DNA from: Acetobacter aceti NBRC 14818
Lineage (GTDB): Bacteria > Pseudomonadota > Alphaproteobacteria > Acetobacterales > Acetobacteraceae
Reading direction: 5' to 3'
NCBI RefSeq assembly: GCF_000193495.2
Contig: NZ_AP023410.1
Coordinates: forward strand, 248,001-312,000
DNA length: 64,000 nucleotides
Below the pieces are notes generated by a model. It was not told the DNA's origin, searched no databases, and worked only from the letters and a program-made list of their open reading frames with translations. The translations under genes and the position numbers were made by a program. Positions 36,664 through 46,163 of the stretch are shown in pieces; within the stretch, counting starts at the first letter, position 1, and each line of letters opens with the position of its first letter.

Positions 36664-37466
36664 TCCGGGGTCTGATAGGTGGCACGGTCCTTGCCGCTGG
36701 ACTGGCTACCGCGGTACCTGGCACGGGACGCGCCCAGTCAGTCCCGGCACGCCAGAGCGAAGGAACCCAGGAAGCGCAGACCGCCTCGGCTCCCGCGCCC
36801 GTGGTCTATGTCAACGGCATCCAGCCGGTCATGGACCATAACATCTATATGCATGCGCTGCTCGACCAGTTCGAGGCGCGCTTTGGTGCCGATGGCGGGC
36901 AGTTCCGTTACGATGGGCAGGCTTGGTTCGGCACTGACTACGACAAGCTCTGGCTGAAATCCGAAGGCACGGTCGGCACAAACGGCAAGTTCGGTGATGG
37001 AGATCATGAGGCCCTCTATGATCGTGCCATCTCCCGGTATTTCGATGTCCAGACTGGCGTGCGTCTCGATATTGACAACGGCCCCACACGGGCCTGGGGC
37101 GCGATCGGGGTCGAGGGACTGGCTCTATATTTCTTCAATGTGGAGGCCACGGCCTATTTCAGCGACCGGGGTGCGGCGGGGCGTCTGCAGGGCTCATACG
37201 ATATCCTGCTGACTAATCGCCTGATTCTCCAACCCCAGGTCGAGATGAACTTCTATTCCGCGTCCGATCGTGCGCGCGGCGTCGGAACCGGGCTGTCCGA
37301 TATCGATACGGGATTGCGGCTTCGCTACGAATGGCATCGGAAATTCGCGCCTTATATCGGCGTGAGTTACTCCGGCACGTTCGGTCAGGCCGCCGACATG
37401 GCGCGTTCAAGGAATGAGCGTGTCCAGGACCTGAATTTCACCTTCGGGATCAGGACGTGGTTCTGA
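36660..37466 (+). CDS. pcoB: PcoB/CopB outer-membrane copper-resistance protein
   Basis: A 268-residue protein starting at GTG 36660, overlapping the pcoA stop by 4 bp (GTGA), hence translationally coupled. N-terminal signal peptide (TVLAAGLATAVPGTGRA), then the PcoB domain: VMDHNIYMHALLDQFEARFG, YDGQAWFGTDYDKLWLKSEG, and a beta-barrel-like C-terminus ending GIRTWF. It lacks the long Met-rich linker of some homologues. Works with PcoA. Confidence 0.9.
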   Translation: MIRGLIGGTVLAAGLATAVPGTGRAQSVPARQSEGTQEAQTASAPAPVVYVNGIQPVMDHNIYMHALLDQFEARFGADGGQFRYDGQAWFGTDYDKLWLKSEGTVGTNGKFGDGDHEALYDRAISRYFDVQTGVRLDIDNGPTRAWGAIGVEGLALYFFNVEATAYFSDRGAAGRLQGSYDILLTNRLILQPQVEMNFYSASDRARGVGTGLSDIDTGLRLRYEWHRKFAPYIGVSYSGTFGQAADMARSRNERVQDLNFTFGIRTWF

Positions 37467-37546
37467 CCGCTCCTGCCCGATGTGAAGTCGTTGCGGGGCG
37501 CTCCGTGCGGCCCCGTTTCAGATAACAAAAGATAAGGAACTTACAA

Positions 37547-37939
37547 ATGCTGACTATCAATTTCAGGTTCTCGGCCGCTCTGGCCGCACTTCTGGCCACG
37601 GTCTCGGTTGCGCATGCCCAGACCCCCGCTCCGGCACCGGCCCAGCCGCAGGGTCAGGATATGTCCGGGATGCAGGGCATGTCCGGCATGTCGGGGATGG
37701 ACCACGACAAGATGAAAATGGACGGCATGTCCGGTTCCGGCATGGAGGGCATGGAGAAGGGCATGAAAATGAAGGGAAAGATGGGAGACTGTATGAAGAT
37801 GAAGGGCATGAATATGTCGAACGGCCACGCCATGGCGCCGTCAGATCACAAGATGAAAATGGGCTGCGGTGACAAGGAAAGCGGCATGAAGATGCCGATG
37901 GGGCCGCAGGGCATGCCTGACGCGGTTCATCAGCGCTGA
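37547..37939 (+). CDS. Met-rich periplasmic copper-binding protein
   Basis: A 130-residue protein with signal peptide (RFSAALAALLATVSVAHA) and an unusually Met/His/Lys-rich mature chain (MSGMQGMSGMSGMDHDKMKM ... KMKMGCGDKESGMKM). Methionine clusters bind Cu(I). It sits between pcoB and the cytochrome gene in the same orientation. No named family is recognised; it is a copper-buffer candidate. Purine-rich sequence AAGATAAGGAA lies upstream of ATG. Confidence 0.7.
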   Translation: MLTINFRFSAALAALLATVSVAHAQTPAPAPAQPQGQDMSGMQGMSGMSGMDHDKMKMDGMSGSGMEGMEKGMKMKGKMGDCMKMKGMNMSNGHAMAPSDHKMKMGCGDKESGMKMPMGPQGMPDAVHQR

Positions 37940-38005
37940 TCGGGTCCTGACCGGAGCGGGGCGGCGCCATCAGCGTCGCCCCTGGAAAGGCCCAGGGAGG
38001 CACGT

Positions 38006-38569
38006 ATGACAAGACTGATCTGGGGGTTCGCCGGTATCCTGCTGTTTGGGATCGGCGCAGGAGCGACCGTCGTTTTCGGTGGCCTGTATGATGTGGGCGC
38101 CACCTCGCCGCACTGGCGGCTGACCTATCGTGTTCTGGAAACGGCACGCCTCCATTCAATCCGGCATCACGCCGAGGGCATTACCGCACCTGTCGATCTT
38201 GAAACGCAGGCACGGCTCGTCGGCGGCGCATCGCATTTTTCGACGCATTGCGCCTCCTGTCATTCCGCGCCGGGCGTCGAGGCCGAGGATATGGCGGTGG
38301 GGATGTATCCGAAGCCGCCGGTTCTGAAGGATGTGGCGCAACGCTATACACCGGGCGAACTGTTCTGGATCCTCAAGCATGGCATCAAGATGTCGGGCAT
38401 GCCGTCCTGGGCGGATCATGGTGATGATGATCTCTGGAACATCGTTGCGTTTCTCGGGAGCCTTCCGGGAATGAACAGTTCTGACTACCAGGCGCTGGTC
38501 GCCCAGGCAGGAGCAGCTGGCGGACATCATACGCATCACGACATGGATATGCCGATGCCCCGACCGTAG
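38006..38569 (+). CDS. c-type cytochrome of copper cluster
   Basis: A 187-residue monohaem cytochrome c: N-terminal membrane/signal segment (LIWGFAGILLFGIGAGATVVFGG), haem motif CASCH (near residue 82) and a likely axial Met in MSGMPSW. The tail is His/Met-rich (HHTHHDMDMPMPRP), suggesting metal binding. It ends the copper operon; PcoA oxidises substrates, and a cytochrome could accept electrons, which is inference. GGGAGG precedes ATG 38006 by about 7 bases. Confidence 0.8.
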   Translation: MTRLIWGFAGILLFGIGAGATVVFGGLYDVGATSPHWRLTYRVLETARLHSIRHHAEGITAPVDLETQARLVGGASHFSTHCASCHSAPGVEAEDMAVGMYPKPPVLKDVAQRYTPGELFWILKHGIKMSGMPSWADHGDDDLWNIVAFLGSLPGMNSSDYQALVAQAGAAGGHHTHHDMDMPMPRP

Positions 38570-38707
38570 ATGCCGCTGCGATAATTGATCGAGATCAAGG
38601 AAAATATGCCATACCCCCGTATAGTAATTTCTTATTCCTGACGACGTCCGGAAAATGGGTCGGTATGCGCTTTGCCGAGGATGATGACGTGTTGGAGAAA
38701 CCATGAG

Positions 38708-40494
38708 GTGTTGATTTTCACCGAGAACTGGGTTCTTCCGCACTTTTCGTGATGATGTTTTTTGATTATGCGGGCTGAAGGACACGCGCCCTGAGGAGTT
38801 CGAAGCCTGCTCTTCCGAACATGGTTCGCTTGATCATTTTCAGTCGGCTGATCTGTCCTTCAACCGGGCTGGTTGTCCAAGGTGTGACAAGAGACGCTTC
38901 AATGGCAGCCGCATCCCGTTCAAGCGCGGGAATCAGACGTGACAGCAGCGTCGTCTTTCCTTCTTCCAGCAGAGCCTTCAGATCGCCTCCCGTGCAGGTG
39001 TCACCCCTTTTACAGAGCAGGGTCTGCATTTTCCTGAGCCAGCAGAGTGTGACGGCAAGGTGCGGTTCAGCTTCCAGAAGGGCAGGAACCAGCAGTCCCT
39101 CCTGTCCGGCAGATAACGGATCCTCTGCGAGGAGAAGCCGCGCAAGTCTGCGTCCCCGAGGTGCAACGACATGCGCGGAAGGAACGAGTTTCGCGGAACA
39201 TCCCTGTCGCGTCGCCACCCATTTCCAGACGGTGCCATATTGTCCTGCAAAGCCCTGCTCCAGGAGTTCCCGCCATAGCTGACGACTATTGCGACATCCT
39301 TCGGACCATCTCTTTTCCAGGTGGGCTGTGTAAGGCACGAGTATGCTGCGTGACGGAACCGTTCTTTTCCATGGTGGTGCATGGCCCCGCTGAAACCAGC
39401 GCCGCACGGTTTTTCTCTCTACCCCGATCGTTGTGGCGATAGCCTGAATGCTGTGTCCCGCTGTTTTCAGGGCAAGAGCTTCCTTGAAAAGAATGTCACG
39501 CCGTTCCCCAGAGGCTGACCTGACGACCGCCTGCGCCTCTTCTGGATGCGCTCTGATTGTTTCAGATATTTTGCTTACGACCGTTGATACGTTCATCTGT
39601 CGTGTCAGGGTCCTGACAGTCGTCGTAAAACGGTCCAGAATGCTGACAAAAGCGTCTGACAGGTTCTTCAGCAGATGCCAGCGGTCTGTCACCTGAAGAG
39701 CGGATGGTGCGCCTCTGCGGCATCCGTCTGCATAAGTACCGGCACGGTCTCTGGCAATGATTTCAATACCGGGGTGGACCTGCAGCCATCGGGCAAGGGT
39801 ATCAGCGTCCCGATCTGGCAGGAGGTCAATGACATCATTTTTCTCAAGATCGACCACAATCGTTCCATAGTGATGTCCCCGCCGCCATGCCCAGTCATCC
39901 ACCCCCACCACACGTGTAAGGGCCGTGCCTTTTGTGGTGTTCTGCACACGTGAGAGAAGACGGCGGACAAGAGTATCCGCGCTGATGGGGCAACACAGGC
40001 GCACGGTCATTCGTGCTCCAGCGGAACCGCCCAGGGTGTGGGCGATATAATAATGAAGATCGGCAAGACGTGTGGTCTGTCTGCCATGACGCACGGTTAT
40101 CCCCTCAAGGGGCATGACAAACGTCCGACGTGGACAAAGCATCGTCTGGCAGAAAAAGCGCGGCACAGAAACGATCAGCGTGGCTGGACGGCCCTGCCAT
40201 GGAAGATCCGCGAGTTTTCTCTGATAGAAACTGTGAATGCGTTGTGTCGGGCACTGACAGTCCGGACACACTGCACTCCGTTTTCGCAGACCGACTTCGA
40301 TCTCCACTCTGTTATCCAGTGCAACAACACGACGAACGACGAGGGAACGGGGAAGATCAAGAGACCGAAGGCGTGACACTGGGGAATATCCATGAAAGTG
40401 AACGACTTTCTGGATTTCCCAGTTCCGGAACCTCAGTACAAGATACCCATCACGAAAAGTGCGGAAGAACCCAGTTCTCAACGAAAATCAACAC
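38708..40494 (-). mobile_element. ISL3-family element, complete
   Basis: Long inverted repeats: left GTGTTGATTTTC...GAGAACTGGGTTCTTCC (38708 on) and its near-complement at the right end up to 40494. Flanked by a 6-bp direct repeat CATGAG (38702-38707, 40495-40500). One transposase gene. Confidence 0.85.
38766..40481 (-). CDS. ISL3-family transposase
   Basis: Up to 571 residues. Zn-finger-like start (AVCPDCQCPTQRIHSFYQRKLADLPWQG), the ISL3 core VVGVDDWAWRRGHHYGTIVVDLE with the first Asp, DRAGTYADG, ADRWHLLKN-like VTDRWHLLKNL, and the C-terminal SPVEGQISRLKMIKRTMFGRAGF. No internal stop. The open frame begins at a TTG in the terminal repeat, so the exact start is uncertain. Confidence 0.85.
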   Translation of the reverse strand: MRTGFFRTFRDGYLVLRFRNWEIQKVVHFHGYSPVSRLRSLDLPRSLVVRRVVALDNRVEIEVGLRKRSAVCPDCQCPTQRIHSFYQRKLADLPWQGRPATLIVSVPRFFCQTMLCPRRTFVMPLEGITVRHGRQTTRLADLHYYIAHTLGGSAGARMTVRLCCPISADTLVRRLLSRVQNTTKGTALTRVVGVDDWAWRRGHHYGTIVVDLEKNDVIDLLPDRDADTLARWLQVHPGIEIIARDRAGTYADGCRRGAPSALQVTDRWHLLKNLSDAFVSILDRFTTTVRTLTRQMNVSTVVSKISETIRAHPEEAQAVVRSASGERRDILFKEALALKTAGHSIQAIATTIGVERKTVRRWFQRGHAPPWKRTVPSRSILVPYTAHLEKRWSEGCRNSRQLWRELLEQGFAGQYGTVWKWVATRQGCSAKLVPSAHVVAPRGRRLARLLLAEDPLSAGQEGLLVPALLEAEPHLAVTLCWLRKMQTLLCKRGDTCTGGDLKALLEEGKTTLLSRLIPALERDAAAIEASLVTPWTTSPVEGQISRLKMIKRTMFGRAGFELLRARVLQPA

Positions 40495-40719
40495 CATGAG
40501 CACCTTACTGACGTGTTTATCGGGCGCCTGCCGCCTAAAGCAGGATTGGGTAGGGCCAATGTCCGGAGTCGGGAATGTGATCTGGGCATCCGAACGACCG
40601 AGACGAGGGCGAAAGCTGCGACAACATCTCACTCTCCGCGACGGCGCCAAGGCTCTCACGTCGTCTGTCCAATACCTCATCAATCCGGAAAATTATGTCT
40701 TCGTGTCCATTGCACTGGC

Positions 40720-41355
40720 TCAAATATTTCGGAAGGGTGCCAGCCGGTCCGAAAGATAAAGACGATTCATCCGCCGTAACTCGTCAGGCGCGCTTGGCGT
40801 CGTGGGAGCGTCCTTCGCGAGCATGCCGCGCAAGGCTTTCATGGTGTTCAGAACAACGGCCGCGACATCTTTCGCCAGCATCTCATCCAATCCTGGCGCG
40901 CAGACACGCAGCGCAGCCGCGATTCCGGCTATAGCATGTCCTCGCGCACGATCACGGATCTCCATCTTGTCAGTCCGCGCTTCCATCAGGGCGGACAGAG
41001 ATTTCACGCGAGGATGAAGCGTGACAAGCAGTTCGATCAAAATATCCGCCAGAGCGTCCGGCGAGAGGGTGGCTGCACGTTTGGCGAGTGCGGCGTATTC
41101 GTCTTCCAGAATGGCAATATGGCGCTGCACTAAAGCGTCCGCCACTGCTTCCTTGTTCGGAAAGAAGCGATACAGCGAGCCGATCTTCGCTCCGGCTCTT
41201 GCTGCGATCTCCGCCATAGTCGTCGCCTCGTAACCGCGCTCTGCCATCACGTCCGATGCGGCTACCAGCAGTTCTTCGACACGTTGACGTCCGGCTGCTC
41301 GCAGCGGTTGAAGAGTCGCTCGTTTTGCTCTTGACGTATTTGAGTCCATCCTCAA
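40720..41355 (-). CDS. TetR/AcrR-family regulator
   Basis: A 211-residue TetR regulator with the HTH near residues 25-70 (VEELLVAASDVMAERGYEATTMAEIAARAGAKIGSLYRFFPNKEAVADALV). The start is either TTG 41355 (AGGAG 7 bases upstream) or ATG 41349; both lie inside operator 1. Divergent from an isochorismatase-like gene and an MFS transporter gene, the likely regulon: export or breakdown of a small toxic compound. The ligand is unknown. Confidence 0.85.
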   Translation of the reverse strand: MRMDSNTSRAKRATLQPLRAAGRQRVEELLVAASDVMAERGYEATTMAEIAARAGAKIGSLYRFFPNKEAVADALVQRHIAILEDEYAALAKRAATLSPDALADILIELLVTLHPRVKSLSALMEARTDKMEIRDRARGHAIAGIAAALRVCAPGLDEMLAKDVAAVVLNTMKALRGMLAKDAPTTPSAPDELRRMNRLYLSDRLAPFRNI

Positions 41356-41384
41356 ATAATGCTCCTGCTTGAGTATATGCTCAA
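41337..41384. promoter_or_regulatory. Twin TetR operators
   Basis: Two palindromes share the pattern TTGAG-N6-CTCAA: the first (41337-41358, arms TATTTGAG and CTCAAATA) covers the tetR start codon, the second (41369-41384) lies further into the intergenic region. Identical half-sites and spacing suggest autoregulation plus control of the divergent operon. Confidence 0.7.
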
Positions 41385-41458
41385 CTTATTAACGTTTCCG
41401 TGTGTTCCGGACAACAGTTCGGGATGGCGGTTCTAATGCCGATAGGGAAGGTCTTGCC

Positions 41459-42025
41459 ATGATTTCGCTTCCAGCCACCCGGACGGCTCTCGTCCTGATC
41501 GATCTCCAGAAGGGCATCACGGGGCTCCCCCTAGCTCCGACACCGGGTGCTTTAATTGTTGAGCGATCGAAAGAACTCGCAATGCGTTTCCGGGCTGCCG
41601 GGGCTCCGGTCATTCTGGTTAATGTAGCGTTCGCACCAGATTTCGCCGATGCCGTGCATGCGGTCGTCGATCGCAACTTTTCGCCGCCCGGAGGCTTCGC
41701 GCCGGACTGGGCAGAACTCGTTGACGGACTTGCCGAGCCAACCGATCTGCGTGTCACGAAACGGCAGTGGGGTGCCTTCTACGGCACGGATCTTGACCTC
41801 CAGCTGCGGCGACGCGGTATCACGACCATCGTGCTCGGCGGAATCGCCACCAATCTGGGCGTAGAATCGACTGCCAGAGTAGCGCATGAGCATGGATACA
41901 ACGTTGTGCTCGCCGAGGATGTCATGTCCACATTCACGGACCAGATGCAGCGCTTTGCCTGCGAGGAGATTTTTCCCCGTCTTGGCCGTGTGACGACGAG
42001 CGAGGCAATTGCGCTGGATGCATAA
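41459..42025 (+). CDS. Isochorismatase-family hydrolase (Cys-lacking type)
   Basis: A 188-residue isochorismatase-fold protein: D in ALVLIDLQKG, K in RVTKRQWGAFYGTDL. The place of the nucleophilic Cys holds Gly (GGIATNLGVESTAR), as in PhzD/isochorismatase-type and YecD-like members that do not use a thiol nucleophile. GGAAGG lies 8 bases before ATG 41459. Likely co-transcribed with the MFS gene 48 bp downstream. Substrate unknown. Confidence 0.82.
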   Translation: MISLPATRTALVLIDLQKGITGLPLAPTPGALIVERSKELAMRFRAAGAPVILVNVAFAPDFADAVHAVVDRNFSPPGGFAPDWAELVDGLAEPTDLRVTKRQWGAFYGTDLDLQLRRRGITTIVLGGIATNLGVESTARVAHEHGYNVVLAEDVMSTFTDQMQRFACEEIFPRLGRVTTSEAIALDA

Positions 42026-42073
42026 ACGCATTGTTCATGTCTGCGCGTCTCACGGTTCCCGGAGAGATCGTTC

Positions 42074-43522
42074 ATGAACGCCGGAACATCGTCGCCTGCC
42101 CAAGGCTCGGATCGACTGCCTCCAGGCACCTGGAAAATCGTGAGCGTCGCGGCGATCGGATCTTTCATGGCGCAACTGGACGCCACGATCGTCAATGTGT
42201 CGCTACCAGATCTTGTCGCGACCCTGCACGCGCCGTTTTCACACATTCAGTGGGTGGTCAGTGGCTATCTGCTGGCGCTCGCCCTGACGTTGCCGCTGAA
42301 CGGATGGCTCGTAAGCCGCCTCGGGGGGCGAGCGGTCTATTTATGGTGCTTCGGTGCCTTCACGCTGACATCGGGCCTGTGCGCGCTGGCATGGTCGGCA
42401 CCGTCGCTGATCGCCTTCCGTCTACTGCAAGGCATGGCGGGCGGCCTGCTCGCTCCTATGGCGCAGATGACAGTCGCCCGTGTGGCGGGTCGGCAGATGC
42501 CGAGGGTCGCGAGTGCGATGACGGCACCCGTTCTGCTCGCGCCGCTTCTTGGGCCGGTCGTCGCGGGAGCCATCCTCTCCATCGCGTCCTGGCGCTGGAT
42601 CTTTCTTCTCAATGTCCCGGTCGGGCTGGCGGCCTTCATCCTCGCCGTTCTGTTTCTCCCGGACGACAGACATGAGGAGCGCCCCCGACCGCTTGATCTG
42701 ACAGGGCTCGGATTGCTCGCGCCCGCCCTCGTCTCGTTTCTCTACGGCATGGATCATGTCACCCGACCCTACGGATCAGCGACCCTGGGTGCGTCTCTCG
42801 TGCTGTTCGTCCTGTATGTCCGATCCGCTCGACACAAGGGTGATGACGCGCTGATCGATCTGCGCCTGCTGCGTGCACCCGCCTTTTCTGTGTCGGCGGT
42901 CATCATGTTTCTGACGAACGGGGTGTCGTTCGCTGGTCAGATGCTTCTACCCGTATGGCTGATCCACGTCTGCGGTGTCTCGCCCGAGCGGACGGGTCTG
43001 TTTATGGCGCCACTGGGTCTGGGGATGATGTGCGTCTATCCGCTCATTGGCCGTCTGAGTGACCAGCTTGACGCGCGCAATCTGACCGGTTGCGGGGCTC
43101 TTTTGTCGTTGGTCGGAACAGTGATTTTGGTGGTGCTTGCTTATAGCGGTCTGAACGTCGTCCTGCTGACCATAGCATTGTTGTTGCGGGGCGGCGGCGC
43201 GGGCGCCGTCGGCATTCCGGCGATGAGCGCGGGATACGCTTCGATCGCACGCGCGGATATCCCGATGGCAACGACTGCGCTGAACATCATGCAAAGGATC
43301 GGAGGGCCGATGTTGATTACAGCGTGCGCCACATTCCTTGGGTGGCGGCTTGCGACAATCGCTCCATCCCATGTCGCATCGGAGGCTTATGCCGAAACAT
43401 TTGGGTTGCTTGCATTATTCCATGGTATTCTGCTATTCGCGACGCGCTGCATCAAGCCTTTGGAAAAGAAACGTCAGTTCGGATCGAACCTGTCACGCTC
43501 TGATACTGACCTGAGAAAATAA
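42074..43522 (+). CDS. MFS drug transporter, DHA2 (EmrB/QacA) type
   Basis: A 482-residue major facilitator with about 14 hydrophobic segments. Motif D1 is visible as SFMAQLDATIVNVSLP near residue 30, motif A as NGWLVSRLGGRAVYLW, and motif C-like GPVVAGAILSIASWRWIFLLNVPVG near residue 160. Proton-driven export of drugs or solvents is the family role. It forms an operon with the isochorismatase-like gene under TetR. Appears complete. Confidence 0.88.
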   Translation: MNAGTSSPAQGSDRLPPGTWKIVSVAAIGSFMAQLDATIVNVSLPDLVATLHAPFSHIQWVVSGYLLALALTLPLNGWLVSRLGGRAVYLWCFGAFTLTSGLCALAWSAPSLIAFRLLQGMAGGLLAPMAQMTVARVAGRQMPRVASAMTAPVLLAPLLGPVVAGAILSIASWRWIFLLNVPVGLAAFILAVLFLPDDRHEERPRPLDLTGLGLLAPALVSFLYGMDHVTRPYGSATLGASLVLFVLYVRSARHKGDDALIDLRLLRAPAFSVSAVIMFLTNGVSFAGQMLLPVWLIHVCGVSPERTGLFMAPLGLGMMCVYPLIGRLSDQLDARNLTGCGALLSLVGTVILVVLAYSGLNVVLLTIALLLRGGGAGAVGIPAMSAGYASIARADIPMATTALNIMQRIGGPMLITACATFLGWRLATIAPSHVASEAYAETFGLLALFHGILLFATRCIKPLEKKRQFGSNLSRSDTDLRK

Positions 43523-43664
43523 AAGTTATCCAGGCAAGATTGGGCAGCGTCATCCGCTTTAAGATCAGTTGTTTGTATTTCGGATTGTCCGAGATGAGGG
43601 CGACTACGGCCCGTCTACTTTTCAGACCGGGTCGTCTTTCTGCTTAAGCAGAAACGTGTCCTAG

Positions 43665-45072
43665 CACTACAGTTGTTTTTCGAGATAAAGTATGATTCCA
43701 TGCATTTCCATGGAATGGAACATGATGACGGGCGGAGCATCTGTTGAAGAGACGCTGTCGCTGCTGGTTACAGGACTGCGAACGGTCAAGGAAAAGATGC
43801 GTCCCCTGTTTGGCCAGGCCCGGGTTGCGGTCTCGGCGGAGCATTATCTGGAAACCCTTCTGGGTAATCTGCCACGCAAGACAGGGTGGCAACGTGCTGA
43901 AGCGGCTGGCGATGGAGGTCCCTGGCGTCAGCAGGCCTTACTGGGCCGAACGCAGTGGAACGCAGACGGCCTGCGTGACATTGTCCGCGATCATGTTCAG
44001 GAAACCCTGGGCGATGAGGATGCTGTCCTTGTGATTGATGAGACCGGCTTCCTCAAGAAGGGCAAGGCTTCCTGCGGCGTGGGACGCCAGTATACAGGTT
44101 CGGCAGGCAAGATCACGAACTGTCAAATCGGTGTGTTTGCAGCCTATGTCTCCCCCCGGGGTCATGCTTTTGTGGATCGTGCCCTGTATCTTCCCAAAGC
44201 CTGGACCTCGGATCCGGCACGGCTGTCTTCAGCCTCTGTCCCGACAGACGTAGCATTCGCGACCAAACCCTCTCTGGCCCGACAGATGATCGAGCGCAGC
44301 CTTCGGGCGGGCCTTTCTTTTGAATGGGTTGCTGCTGACAGTGTTTATGGCGTGGGAGAGATCGAGATGGGGTTGCGGCATGCTGCAAAGGGCTATGTCC
44401 TGGGCGTGGCAGGAAACCACTGGTTCAATTCCTGGGGCCTGGGAGAAAGACCCGTTGCAGGAGAAGCCCGTGACATCGCCCGGAATGCTCCGGAACAAGC
44501 CTGGGTCTCCCTGTCGGCCGGACACGGAACAAAAGGCGAGCGCCAGTATGACTGGCTATGGTGTCCGCTCGCCGAACTCAACGGAGCAGACTATACGGCA
44601 GGCGATGGCAGAGCCTGGATCCGGGGGCTGCTCGTGCGTCGAAATCCGACTGATGGGGATCTCGCATATTTCACTGTCTGGTGCCCTACGGGAACAACGC
44701 TTGAAAAACTCGTTCAGGTCGAGGGAACGCGTTGGCGGATCGAAGAAGGTTTCAGAACGGCCAAGAACGAATTCGGCCTCGATCACAATGAAACCCGTTC
44801 CTGGCATGGCTGGCATCGTCACGTATCCCTCGTCATGCTGGCCTATGCTCTGATGGCCGGTGTAAGGGCAGAAGCAAATGCCAGACCTCCCAAAAAAAGA
44901 CTATCGAACGCTTACCAGGCCTGATCCGGTGGTCCATTCAGGAAATCCGGCGTCTTATCGTCAGATTAACGCAGCAGCAGATTTCCCTCGACCATATTCT
45001 CCACTGGTCACGCTTTCGAAGAACTCACCAAGCGGTAGCTTATGCCTCTCATCTAAAAAAACAACTGTAGTG
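43665..45072 (+). mobile_element. IS701-family element
   Basis: Inverted ends CACTACAGTTGTTTTT and the complement at the right. Flanked by CTAG at 43661-43664 and 45073-45076. The right CTAG is shared with the adjoining IS5 element. Confidence 0.82.
43692..45070 (+). CDS. IS701-family transposase, frameshifted near the C-terminus
   Basis: A DDE transposase: AVLVIDETGFLKKG (first D), WVAADSVYG (second D), RWRIEEGFRTAKNEFGLDHNETR (E). The main frame stops at 44924 after ARPPKKRLSNAYQA, but the usual C-terminus (TIERLPGLIRWSIQEIRRLIVRL ... ASHLKKQL) continues in the -1 frame to 45070. The break lies at an A7 run (44892-44898). Either a homopolymer error/decay or slippage. Confidence 0.8.
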
Positions 45073-45854
45073 CTAGGTCGCGTTGACAAAAGATTCAATC
45101 CAAAGTCTCGCGGCGGCGAGATTGAGGAAGCTTATGAATGATAAGGCGGTTTTGTCGTATCGGGTTGTAATACGGCGCATCTGCTTGAGCCTGTTGAACA
45201 TCCGCTCAATGCGATTGCGGTCTCTGTAACGCCGCCAGTCTGTTTTCTGTGGAGCGTTGCGGCCTTTGCGTGATGGAATAACCGGCAGTATCCCACGGAA
45301 CAGCAGATCCTGGCGGAAGCCGTCGCTGTCATAGCCCCGATCAGCCAGCATGGCTTTGGGGTTTGGAACCGGAAACGCCATCAGGGCATCTGTGGCCTTG
45401 TAATCCGAGACCTGACCTCCGCTAAGGGCAAAGCCGAAAGGACGTCCTTGATTGTCGCACCGGGCGTGGATTTTGCTCGTAAAGCCGCCGCGTGATCGAC
45501 CAAAACCCTCCGTATGAGCCCCCCTTTTGCACCTGTTGCCTGGGAGTGGGCGCGGACCACGGTACTGTCGACCATATGCTGCCAGTCATCACTCAGACCC
45601 AGGTCCACCAGGGTTTGCAGCAGGGCATCCCAGACACCCTGTTCAGCCCAACGCCGGAACCTGACATAGACAGAGTTCCATTTTCCGTAGCGCTCATGCA
45701 TGTCCCGCCACGGACAACCGGTGCGCAGGACATACAACATGCCGTTGAGAAACCGGCGGTTATCTCCGGATGGTCGTGCCCAACGGCCACGCTCGGATGG
45801 CAAAAGCGGACCAATCAGCGCCCATTCACGATCCGTCAGATCCCCTCGTGTCAT
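45073..45854 (-). CDS. IS5-family transposase, two overlapping frames
   Basis: OrfA (45381-45854): LTDREWALIGPLLPSERGRWARPSGDNRRFLNGMLYVLRTG and VDSTVVRAHSQATGAKGG. OrfB (to 45073): NPKAMLADRGYDSDGF and NRIERMFNRLKQMRRITTRYDK. Fusion by frameshift around the GAKGG region restores a full DDE protein. The terminal stop codon TAG is supplied by the CTAG target copy outside the IS. Confidence 0.8.
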
Positions 45855-45937
45855 CCCCGCTTCACCTTATCGCCTTCGTAGAAGCAACCAGTGAATCAGA
45901 TCTCAGGATGATCGTATAGACCTTTTGTCAACGCGAC
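45077..45937 (-). mobile_element. IS5-family element (861 bp) in tandem with IS701
   Basis: Inverted ends GTCGCGTTGACAAAAG and complement, flanked by CTAG at 45073-45076 and 45938-45941. It inserted at the CTAG that also borders the IS701 element. Confidence 0.85.
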
Positions 45938-46163
45938 CTAGGTCCACGAAGCTCAGAGCATCTACATATCCTGCCACAAGGCCCAGGATGAAAATGCGCC
46001 GGCCGGAGACAGCAATTGGCATGAGGGAAGGCGACATCATGAATTCCGATATTTGACCCGGTTCAGATAAATCTGGCACGACATTCTTATTCCAGTTTTC
46101 CAGTCGTCGTCATGAGGGCCGAGGAAACGGCTTATACTGCTATGGACGTTTTCTGTGTCTGAT

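Noticed and set aside
40501..40719. Possible gene after the ISL3 element
   Set aside because: The frame from the ATG at the CATGAG repeat has no protein-like features, and the region shows competing frames on both strands.
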